Assembly: GCA_041920275.1 (NCBI GenBank)
Contig: JAYRSE010000031.1
Span: forward strand, 1-27,864
Reading direction: 5' to 3'
DNA length: 27,864 bases
Source: UBA12088 sp041920275
GTDB lineage: Bacteria; Patescibacteriota; Minisyncoccia; Phycocordibacterales; UBA12088
Part shown: piece after piece, positions 20,885-27,667 of the stretch
How positions within the stretch are numbered: the stretch's first letter is position 1
Layout: every line of letters begins with the position of its first letter
Made by a program: the position numbers and the translations under genes
Notes under the pieces: model-generated
Told to the model about the DNA's origin: nothing
The model's input: only the letters and a program-made list of their open reading frames with translations
Databases searched by the model: none

Positions 20885-22534
20885 CTATCGAGGTATCGTC
20901 ACAAAGAGCCTGTTGCCGTTCTTCGTATCAATATCAAGTATGATCGGAGAGATCGCAAGGGCGAGCTCGAAGATGGACCGTAATCTCAACGCTTCACGCG
21001 CTTCTTTTTTTGTTGAGAACGTGAACTCGAATCGTGCAATGCGTTTTGTGTGTCTGAGCCCGGTGCACTGTGCTCGCAGGGTGAAATGGCGAAGGGTCTT
21101 TTCCAGGATCGTCTGCTTCTTTTTATCCGAATTCGAGCCGCCCGTCCCTTCCGACACTTTGTGGCCATCGGGGGTCATGAGCACCTCGCGCGGTTTGTTC
21201 GAGCCGTCGCTCGGCGCCACGACTCCGACCTCTTCGAGCTGATCCATGATCCGAGCCGCCCTCCCGTACCCGATCTTGAAACGTCGCTGGATCAGCGACG
21301 TGCTCGCCTTTTGTTCTTGTACAACGTATTCTTTCACCGCGTCGAGCAATTGATCCTGCTCGCACTCTTCGTATTCGTCGTCAAAAGCGCGCGGACTTTC
21401 GGAAGCATCGCACGCGGCCGGATCAGACGCTTCGCCACCGTGACCATATCGGTCGCACGACTCCTTCACTATGGCTCTGATCATCTCTGTGGTGGTTCGT
21501 GGTGTCTGCATACGTTCGGCGCGGAGCATCTCGCCCATCTTGTACAGCGCATCGCCACCGCCGAGCAGTTTCTCCGCTCCCGAGTCGTCGAGGATAGTGC
21601 GGCTGTCGACCATCGAAGGCACCTTGAACGCGATGCGACAGGGGATGTTCGCTTTCATGATGCCGGTGATCACCTTCACCGAGGGATGTTGCGTGCTCAA
21701 GATCAGGTGTATGCCGACGGGTCGACTCGTCATGCACAGGCGAACGATGTTCACTTCGATCTGTTGAGGATATGTGGCCATAACGTCGGCAAGCTCATCG
21801 ACAACGATCACGATATACGGTAACGCCTCATCCTCGTCCATACGTTTCTTGTGATATTCACTGACATCGCGTACCTTCGCCTTGTTGAGGACCTCATAGC
21901 GACGTTCCATCTCCTTTACGGCCCACTTCAGTGCGGTGACGGCCCTTTTGGGATCGTTCACGCTCTTCGTAAGCAAGAACGGGCTCTCATCGTAGAGCGA
22001 GAACTCGACTCGCTTCAGATCGATGAGAACGAGGCGCACATGTTCGGGCGTATATCGCTTCATGAGCGACGTTATGAGCAGGTGCAGAAAAGTCGACTTG
22101 CCTGAGCCCGTTGAACCGCCAATGAGCATATGTGGCATCGTACAAAGGTTCGCTGTGACGGGCTCGTTGTAGTCCGAAACGCCGAACGGAAGTACGAGGT
22201 CGCCCGGAGCGTTTTCGTACTCGCCAGACTCGAACACCAGCTGAGGTTCCAAGACCCTGGGCTTGCGTTTTGGGATGTGTACCCCGATGAGGTGTTCGTC
22301 CGGGATCGGCGCCTCGATCTCGACCCCCTTGATACCCAACGCGTACGCAAGGTCCTTCTGAAAGCTTTCGATCTCCGCCATACGCACCGATCGCTCGGCT
22401 TGAAGGTGTAGCGTAAGCACATGGCGGCCCTCGATTGCATTGACCAGCTTCATCGGCGCCTTAAAGTTCGCGAAGGTACTGAGCACGCTGTCGATCTGCT
22501 CCCGAACTTCATGGGAATATTTTTTGATTGTCAT
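20885..22534 (-). CDS. FtsK/SpoIIIE-type DNA translocase without membrane domain, with C-terminal extension
   Basis: 549 aa. Residues 1-110 correspond to the alpha domain. Residues about 115-355 are the RecA-like motor with Walker A GGSTGSGKS (139-147), Walker B YIVIVVDELAD (240-250) and LSTQHPSVKVITG. Residues about 393-455 are the gamma winged helix (FKIGYGRAARIMDQLEEVG), which in FtsK reads KOPS/SRS polarity sequences. No membrane segments are present, unlike full-length FtsK. About 95 extra residues follow gamma, with a basic patch (DKKKQTILEKTLRHF) and a strand-helix-strand end (ARFEFTFSTKKEAREAL, FELALAISPIILDIDTKNG). It probably pumps chromosomal DNA during segregation. The start is MTIKKYSHEV at 22534; no clear promoter at 6 nt. 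Confidence 0.88.
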   Translation of the reverse strand: MTIKKYSHEVREQIDSVLSTFANFKAPMKLVNAIEGRHVLTLHLQAERSVRMAEIESFQKDLAYALGIKGVEIEAPIPDEHLIGVHIPKRKPRVLEPQLVFESGEYENAPGDLVLPFGVSDYNEPVTANLCTMPHMLIGGSTGSGKSTFLHLLITSLMKRYTPEHVRLVLIDLKRVEFSLYDESPFLLTKSVNDPKRAVTALKWAVKEMERRYEVLNKAKVRDVSEYHKKRMDEDEALPYIVIVVDELADVMATYPQQIEVNIVRLCMTSRPVGIHLILSTQHPSVKVITGIMKANIPCRIAFKVPSMVDSRTILDDSGAEKLLGGGDALYKMGEMLRAERMQTPRTTTEMIRAIVKESCDRYGHGGEASDPAACDASESPRAFDDEYEECEQDQLLDAVKEYVVQEQKASTSLIQRRFKIGYGRAARIMDQLEEVGVVAPSDGSNKPREVLMTPDGHKVSEGTGGSNSDKKKQTILEKTLRHFTLRAQCTGLRHTKRIARFEFTFSTKKEAREALRLRSIFELALAISPIILDIDTKNGNRLFVTIPR

Positions 22535-22590
22535 AGGAAATGTGGGCTACTGGTACTTCCCTACTGTACCATATGGGTATTGTCTGCCAA

Positions 22591-22735
22591 GTGACCCGGC
22601 ACGGAACCAGCCGAACGATCGAGCATAAAAGCCGGCGGAATATGTTGAATATTCGGCCTGCTTTCTTGCTCGGATCATTCCATCTTCATGATCCCCCTGT
22701 GGCACGATCCTCGCGCCCGCTACGGAACCGTGCCG
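22591..22735. repeat. Distant inverted repeat CCGGCACGG / CCGTGCCGG in the ftsK leader region
   Basis: CCGGCACGGAACC near 22591-22603 and GGAACCGTGCCGG near 22724-22736 share 9 perfect inverted bases with similar flanks. Between them GAATAT/ATATTC forms a small hairpin (about 22636-22656). The 240-nt spacer between the 269-aa membrane protein gene and ftsK contains no gene. Confidence 0.4.
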
Positions 22736-22737
22736 GT

Positions 22738-22773
22738 AATTACGTAACAAGTACCGGTATTAGTTACGTAATT
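22738..22773. repeat. Near-perfect 36-bp palindrome between membrane protein gene and ftsK
   Basis: AATTACGTAAC (22738-22748) and GTTACGTAATT (22763-22773) are perfect 11-bp arms around a 14-nt centre containing the palindrome TACCGGTA. It begins 1 nt after the stop codon of the membrane protein gene. There is no T run on either strand, so it looks more like a protein-binding dyad or a 3'-end hairpin than an intrinsic terminator. Confidence 0.6.
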
Positions 22774-22774
22774 G

Positions 22775-23584
22775 TTACGCGCTGCTTGCGGGGGCTTTCT
22801 TGTAGTAAAGCCGCACGTCTACGATCGTACGTTCATCGGGATCGGCGCAGCCCTCCTTGTCGGTGACCTCGCACACTACGATGCGGTCCACTTCCATGGC
22901 TTGGACGATATCCTCGATCAACCACTGTTCGATACGGCGAAGGTCTTCAGCATGCTGCAGTTCGATCAACATGCGAACGATACGGGCGCTTACTCGTTCT
23001 TGCACGTGCACGAACGAGCTGATGCCGTGATTTTCCCACAGTACCAAGCGGAAGCGCTCCGCGCACCGCTTGAGCGCCTCCTTCCGGTCCCGTTCTTCTT
23101 TCTTGCGTACGGAGTACTGTACCGAGCCGTACAGCAAAAGTAGCGGCAGCGCCAGCATCAGATATGGTATGAGCACCATGAACGCACAGGCCGCAAGGAG
23201 TATCATGAACGTGATGAACTCGGTTCGTACGGCATTCCGCTCGTGATACGCGTCATACCGCTCCTTGATTTTCAGGCGTTCGTTCCAATACAGACAACCC
23301 CGGTATGTCAGCACCAAAAAGAGCACGGCAAACGCACCGACTATAAGCACCATTCGCGTCGCTTCGTCCGGTGCGTACCGCAATGATGTAAGGTACGCGG
23401 CCACCACCGCAAGCCAGAAGATGCGCACGAACCATTCTTCCGCCATGGTAAGCCACGGCGCACGGTACTCGACGATAGAGTCGACATGCGTAATAAGCCA
23501 GCGGGTTGCAAAGATAAGAAGCGCCAACACGATCACCCCCGCACTGAACTGCAAAAGATACTCGATGGTATCCGGCTGTGGCAT
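22775..23584 (-). CDS. Hypothetical multi-pass membrane protein with charged cytosolic tail
   Basis: 269 aa. Membrane segments lie near residues 10-30, 51-68, 76-94 and 123-153 (the last long enough for two). The C-terminal 115 residues are highly charged and helical (VRKKEERDRKEALKRCAERF), followed by a region like a small cytosolic domain (RIEQWLIEDIVQAMEVDRIV; RTIVDVRLYYKK). No catalytic motif is seen. TGTAAT (23592-23597) lies 7 nt before the ATG, compatible with a leaderless mRNA. It precedes ftsK on the same strand, but the 240-nt gap and the palindrome argue against a simple operon. Family not recognised. Confidence 0.7.
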   Translation of the reverse strand: MPQPDTIEYLLQFSAGVIVLALLIFATRWLITHVDSIVEYRAPWLTMAEEWFVRIFWLAVVAAYLTSLRYAPDEATRMVLIVGAFAVLFLVLTYRGCLYWNERLKIKERYDAYHERNAVRTEFITFMILLAACAFMVLIPYLMLALPLLLLYGSVQYSVRKKEERDRKEALKRCAERFRLVLWENHGISSFVHVQERVSARIVRMLIELQHAEDLRRIEQWLIEDIVQAMEVDRIVVCEVTDKEGCADPDERTIVDVRLYYKKAPASSA

Positions 23585-23725
23585 ACTTCACATTACACGA
23601 TCATGCGACCTCCCGCAAACGGTACGGGTTTCACCTCTCGAACTTCACAGAGCACAAAAACCACATCGATCACCTTGCGGTGAGACATAGCCCCGCGTAC
23701 GGCATGCGATTCGCGGGTGTTGTGC

Positions 23726-24002
23726 TCACTTCCCCAAGTGTGTCGTCACAAACGCGATCGTCATGTCGAGGTTGAACACACCAAATGTTCGCTTCACGAT
23801 GCGTGATCCTTCAACATGAACATGTTCCATCTCGAAACACGTTTCTTGTCATTCGGTTCGTCCTCCGTGCACTGTTCTTGATGTGTTTGGGCACCACTTG
23901 CGGGTCGATGCCGAATACTTACTCGCTCTTTTGCACGCTCCGGGCCGTGGGTTTGATGCAGTCGATGACGGCACGGCACTCGGGCGAAAGCACGCTTTTC
24001 AT
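23726..24002 (-). pseudogene. Possible degenerate gene in the 23585-24116 spacer
   Basis: The 530-nt spacer holds protein-like fragments in shifting minus-strand frames. MKSVLSPECRAVIDCIKP starts at 24002 and runs to a TAA at 23919-23921. The same frame goes on with VFGIDPQVVPKHIKN. Another frame, from ATG 23830, reads MEHVHVEGSRIVKRTFGVF and FVTTHLGK up to TGA at 23726. One nonsense codon and one frameshift would join them. The composition looks coding, but no family is certain; the last fragment vaguely recalls the end of an alpha/beta hydrolase. Chance open frames remain possible. I see nothing else in the spacer. Confidence 0.25.
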
Positions 24003-24116
24003 GATGCGGCGCGTGTATACTGCGGATCACCGTCCATACAGTGCGTGGTGAGCCGGTGAACCGAGCGTGAGGGCAACGTATGCGGATCGAGGAAAATCAT
24101 CCCTGTTTACGTTTTC

Positions 24117-25298
24117 CTACTTCCACACCGGCTTACCCGTGAGATCATCGAATTTGCGCTTGTACGGCACGGTGAGGGTGAACGTCTTAGTCTTTCGGTC
24201 GAGTGATAGAGGTATTGTCGTTTCGAGACCATACTCCACGTGCCAATGACCTTCTGCCACTTTCTCAAGGTCGCGTTCCGAACGCACGGTATACGTGACA
24301 TCGAGCGCACGCCGACGGGTACGGTACACGGGCTCGCCGACAACACGCACGCGCATCCGTTGGTAGCGGGACTTGAGCCGCAAGGTGTACCACATGAACA
24401 CTCGCCATGGGTCCATATTGTGCACATCCGGCTCGATAATACGGTACACGCCCCGTTTTTCGGTCTTGATCACCATCAATTCCTCACGCATATCTTGAAA
24501 GTACCGACGCGCTTTATCTACAGGCACCTGCAGGAACTGTGCGACGTCCGCGAGGGTTATGGTATCGCGCTCCACGATAAAGCGAAACAGTGCGGGCCAT
24601 CGCTCTTCATACTCTTTCTCCTCCAACTCTTCCTCGGTGGGCTCATGCTCGAGCGCGAACACTTCACGCGTACCCTGCTCTGCGCGCTCGCGGATCTGGC
24701 GTATGACATTTCGCAGATGTGGATCTTCCACATCCGGAGCTAGTGCATCAAGCTCGCGTATCGCCTCGGCATATTCGGCCCGCTCGCGCAGCACTTCGGC
24801 CCGTAGCATGCGTGCGCGTATATCGTCGCCCGTGCTCGGCAGAAGGGACACGAGCTCTGCGGTGTATTCATCGTAGTGATCGAATTCGTGCGGGTTGCTC
24901 CGCCACGAGCGAAGTCCGAACAGGTGATTGACCGCCCCAAGAAAGCCGAGGAGGATCTCCTTGCGTTCATCCGGTGGCACGTCTGTTCGCGCAAGCAGCA
25001 GATCGATCGTTTTCATCTTAGCCAGCGGCTTTTCTACCGTGCCGGTGGCCCCCTCCTCCGCTCCATCGTCCTCGTTTCGCTCCGTCTCGCGCACCTCGTG
25101 CCATGTGGCATACCGCCCGACATATTCACACGCGGGGCAACCCAAAAAATCGAACCGGTCCGGATTACCATGTGAGTAGCTCATCTCGCCATCAGACCAC
25201 TCTACCACGTCAAAGATGAACATACTGGTCATCCGGGTCACCTGTACGAGTTGCCGGCACTGCGGACAGGCGTATTTCGTGAAGATAATTCTCGTCAT
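24117..25298 (-). CDS. Zn-ribbon / helical-repeat / winged-helix protein of unknown function
   Basis: 393 aa from ATG 25298, which is preferred because the zinc ribbon begins at once and TATACT (25307-25312) lies 8 nt upstream; the open frame itself runs to 25415. Residues 11-57 form a zinc ribbon with CPQC (11-14) and CPAC (54-57). Residues about 95-230 are helical and may form TPR-like repeats (ARMLRAEVLRERAEYAEAIR). Residues about 234-288 are a winged helix (ITLADVAQFLQVPVDKARRY). The last 90 residues are beta-rich and basic (RYQRMRVRVVGEPVYRTRRR). This domain order suggests a nucleic-acid-binding or regulatory protein. I do not recognise the family. It is divergent from the T-box/thrS unit. 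Confidence 0.7.
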   Translation of the reverse strand: MTRIIFTKYACPQCRQLVQVTRMTSMFIFDVVEWSDGEMSYSHGNPDRFDFLGCPACEYVGRYATWHEVRETERNEDDGAEEGATGTVEKPLAKMKTIDLLLARTDVPPDERKEILLGFLGAVNHLFGLRSWRSNPHEFDHYDEYTAELVSLLPSTGDDIRARMLRAEVLRERAEYAEAIRELDALAPDVEDPHLRNVIRQIRERAEQGTREVFALEHEPTEEELEEKEYEERWPALFRFIVERDTITLADVAQFLQVPVDKARRYFQDMREELMVIKTEKRGVYRIIEPDVHNMDPWRVFMWYTLRLKSRYQRMRVRVVGEPVYRTRRRALDVTYTVRSERDLEKVAEGHWHVEYGLETTIPLSLDRKTKTFTLTVPYKRKFDDLTGKPVWK

Positions 25299-25306
25299 GG
25301 ACCACC

Positions 25307-25312
25307 AGTATA
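25307..25312 (-). promoter_or_regulatory. -10 box (TATACT) of the Zn-ribbon gene
   Basis: TATACT ends 8 nt before ATG 25298, so the transcript would have almost no leader. Confidence 0.45.
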
Positions 25313-25351
25313 GCGCAGACATCGGCCTATGGCGACCGAGCGGTCTCGGAC

Positions 25352-25379
25352 TTGCGTTATCGAGCACGAGCGCTATACT
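25352..25379 (+). promoter_or_regulatory. Promoter of the thrS T-box transcript
   Basis: TTGCGT (25352-25357) and TATACT (25374-25379) are 16 nt apart. The expected transcription start, about 25386, lies directly before the structured leader. Confidence 0.55.
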
Positions 25380-25385
25380 GGAGTG

Positions 25386-25574
25386 CATCGGGAGATTGCT
25401 GTGGCTACCAACCACAGGCCGCCACGGAGGCGACGGTGTACCCGGTACACCCCAATCCCACAGAACGAGCGTCGGCCCGAACGCGGCCGGAAGTCAGGTG
25501 GAACCACGAGCGAGTATTCGCCCGCCCTGGCACGAACATCCTACACGGGTGTTCATGCCAGGGCGTTAATTTTT
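25386..25574 (+). promoter_or_regulatory. T-box riboswitch (tRNA-Thr sensor) with terminator upstream of thrS
   Basis: The leader contains AGGTGGAACCACG (25496-25508), a near match to the T-box consensus AGGGTGGNACCGCG whose TGGN pairs with the uncharged tRNA 3' end. A perfect terminator follows directly: CGCCCTGGCA (25523-25532) pairs with TGCCAGGGCG (25556-25565), extended by GAACA/TGTTC, then TTAATTTTT. The antiterminator is also visible: CAGG (25495-25498) with CCTG (25526-25529) and GCGA with TCGC, using bases of the terminator's 5' arm, so the two folds exclude each other. The upstream part is compact. GATTG (25394-25398) pairs with CAATC (25454-25458) and encloses three hairpins: CTGTGG/CCACAG (25399-25417) with a 7-nt loop containing ACC (Thr codon, 25407-25409); CGCC/GGCG; and GGTGTAC/GTACACC (about 25435-25451). 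The position before a Thr-tRNA synthetase gene fits. Uncharged tRNA-Thr should favour read-through into thrS. Confidence 0.85.
25523..25574 (+). terminator. Regulated Rho-independent terminator in the thrS leader
   Basis: A 10-bp perfect GC-rich stem, one mismatch, then 5 more pairs around an 11-nt loop, followed by TTAATTTTT. Its 5' arm overlaps the antiterminator partner of the T-box sequence. About 130 nt of untranslated leader follow before the thrS ATG. Confidence 0.88.
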
Positions 25575-25707
25575 ATCAACACCATTGTTATCACCTGCCG
25601 GCAAACGGTTACGTACCACGCCCGTCATTGCGCGAGCCGAAGGCGCGGCATTCCGGGGCGCGGTGCACGCACGGCACATGGTTGGTGACCTAACATAGCA
25701 CTACAGT

Positions 25708-27522
25708 ATGTCTACTATCATCGACATGAAGCGCCACACGCTCGCGCACCTGCTCGCGGCGGCGGTCAAGGAGCTCTACCCGCACGCCAAGCCCACTATA
25801 GGCCCCGCGATCGACAACGGCTTCTACTACGACTTTGACTTCTCGGGCGGCGAGAAGCCGGGCGACCACGACCTCAAGAAAATAGAGCAAAAGATGCGCG
25901 AGCACCTCAAAAAGTGGGCGACTATCCAAGGTGAGGAGGTGACCGAGAAGAAGGCGCGCGAACACTTCGCAAAGAACGAGTACAAGCTCGAGCTCATCGA
26001 CGAGATCATCTCCCGCAAGGAGCCGCTCACCTTCTTCCACTCCCTCCCCGCGGTCGCGCAAACGACCCCCGCAAGTGACAAACTGCAAGACGCAAGCTTG
26101 TTTACAGACTTATGCCGTGGCGGCCACATGGAGCACGTACAAGACATTGATAAGAACAGCTTCCAACTCTCTCGCATCGCCGGTGCGTACTGGCGTGGTG
26201 ATGAAAAGAAGCCCATGCTCACCCGCATCTACGGCCTCGCCTTCGACACCAGGGACGAGCTCGACGCGTACCAGAAGCAGGTGGAGGAAGCGAAAAAGCG
26301 CGACCACCGCAAACTCGGCAAAGAGCTCGACCTCTTTACCTTTTCTGAGCTCGTAGGGGCGGGGCTACCTCTGTGGACGCCGCGTGGCACGATCGTACGT
26401 GAAGAACTCGACCGCTTTGTGTGGGATCTGCGGAACAAAAGCGGGTACAGTAAGGTCACCATCCCCCACATCACCAAGCGCGACCTGTACGAGCGCAGCG
26501 GACATTGGGAAAAGTTTGCCGATGAACTGTTCCGTATCACCACCCGCGAAGGCAAGGAGTATGCGTTGAAGCCGATGAACTGTCCGCACCACACGCAGAT
26601 ATTCGCACGCCAGCCGCATAGCTATCGCGACATGCCGCAACGTTACGCCGAAACGACCATGGTCTATCGCGATGAGCAGTCCGGCGAGCTTGGTGGCCTT
26701 ACGCGTGTACTCTCGATCACCCAGGATGATTCGCACATTTTCTGTCGACACAGCCAGGTCAAGGAAGAGTTCATGCGTATCTGGGACGTGATCGATGCGC
26801 TCTACACAACCTTCGACTTTTCGTTGCGCGCGCGTCTTTCATTTCACGATCCGGCGCATGAAGAAAAGTATCTCGGTACCCCCGAGATCTGGCGGAACGC
26901 GGAGCAAGCATTGCGAGAGATCGCGATGGAACGGAATGCCGACCACTTTGAGGCGCCCGGCGAGGCGGCGATGTATGGCCCCAAGCTCGATTTCATGGGC
27001 ACCGACTCGATCGGGCGCGAGCACCAAGTGGCCACAATACAACTCGATATGAACCTGCCGGAACGTTTCGACCTTGCGTGCGTCAATGAAAAAGGCGAGC
27101 GTGAACGCATTGTCATGATACATTCCGCTATTATGGGATCGATCGAACGCTTTACCGCCGTACTTCTCGAGCATCTTGGCGGTGCGCTACCCACCTGGCT
27201 TTCGCCGGTGCAGGTCGAGGTCGTGCCGGTATCCGAAAAGCACCTTGCGTATGCGAAGGGAGTGGCCGACCTCCTCAAAGCTGAAGGCCTACGCGTGCAC
27301 ATTGATGCGAGCGACAACAGCTTGGGGAAGAAGATACGTGAGGTGAAGCAGGCAAAAACCCCCTATTTCTTGGTCCTCGGCGACAAGGAAGTGGAGGCGC
27401 AAGTGGTCACCGTCGAAAGTCGAGACCGTGGCAACGAAGGTGTTTGCCCCCTACCCGACTTCCTCGCACGGCTTACTAAGGAAGTACGAGAGCGCCAGTA
27501 TAGTGCAGGCCATCAGAAATGA
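25708..27522 (+). CDS. thrS: Threonyl-tRNA synthetase lacking the TGS domain
   Basis: 604 aa. It charges tRNA-Thr. The protein starts almost directly at the editing domain (HTLAHLL with H10 and H14, GPAIDNGFYYDFDF, LFTDLCRGGHM), so the N-terminal TGS domain of the standard form (about 640 aa) is missing. The class II core follows, with FSELVGAGLPLWTPRGT, zinc ligand Cys292 in MNCPHH, RDEQSGELGGLTRVLSITQDD, GPKLDFMGTDSIGREHQ and the motif 3 region AIMGSIERF. The C-terminal anticodon-binding domain is complete (GDKEVEAQVVTVESR). ATG 25708 is used; ATG 25726 is an alternative. No Shine-Dalgarno is obvious. Expression should be governed by the T-box leader upstream, and a terminator follows the gene. 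Confidence 0.95.
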   Translation: MSTIIDMKRHTLAHLLAAAVKELYPHAKPTIGPAIDNGFYYDFDFSGGEKPGDHDLKKIEQKMREHLKKWATIQGEEVTEKKAREHFAKNEYKLELIDEIISRKEPLTFFHSLPAVAQTTPASDKLQDASLFTDLCRGGHMEHVQDIDKNSFQLSRIAGAYWRGDEKKPMLTRIYGLAFDTRDELDAYQKQVEEAKKRDHRKLGKELDLFTFSELVGAGLPLWTPRGTIVREELDRFVWDLRNKSGYSKVTIPHITKRDLYERSGHWEKFADELFRITTREGKEYALKPMNCPHHTQIFARQPHSYRDMPQRYAETTMVYRDEQSGELGGLTRVLSITQDDSHIFCRHSQVKEEFMRIWDVIDALYTTFDFSLRARLSFHDPAHEEKYLGTPEIWRNAEQALREIAMERNADHFEAPGEAAMYGPKLDFMGTDSIGREHQVATIQLDMNLPERFDLACVNEKGERERIVMIHSAIMGSIERFTAVLLEHLGGALPTWLSPVQVEVVPVSEKHLAYAKGVADLLKAEGLRVHIDASDNSLGKKIREVKQAKTPYFLVLGDKEVEAQVVTVESRDRGNEGVCPLPDFLARLTKEVRERQYSAGHQK

Positions 27523-27595
27523 GTCGCTTACAATAAAAAGGAGACTGATCACAGGGGCCCGTTATTGAAGGAGGTCACGTTTTGTTCATTGGAGA

Positions 27596-27637
27596 ATGGG
27601 GTCGGGACCCATCCCATGGTCGCCCGACTCCATTTTT
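27596..27637 (+). terminator. Rho-independent terminator of thrS
   Basis: ATGGGGTCGGG (27596-27606) pairs with CCCGACTCCAT (27623-27633) through 11 pairs including one G-T, followed by a run of five T. It lies about 75 nt after the thrS stop; that gap contains AAGGAG-like sequences but no gene. Confidence 0.75.
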
Positions 27638-27667
27638 GGAATATCGGCACCCCGCCACTCGCACAAG

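Noticed and set aside
20235..21823. Plus-strand ORFs of 335 and 257 aa opposite ftsK and its neighbour
   Set aside because: Antisense of ftsK and of the 169-aa hypothetical; no motifs.
25216..25693. Three overlapping plus-strand ORFs (113-119 aa) upstream of thrS
   Set aside because: They cover the T-box leader and its terminator; the RNA signals explain the sequence better.
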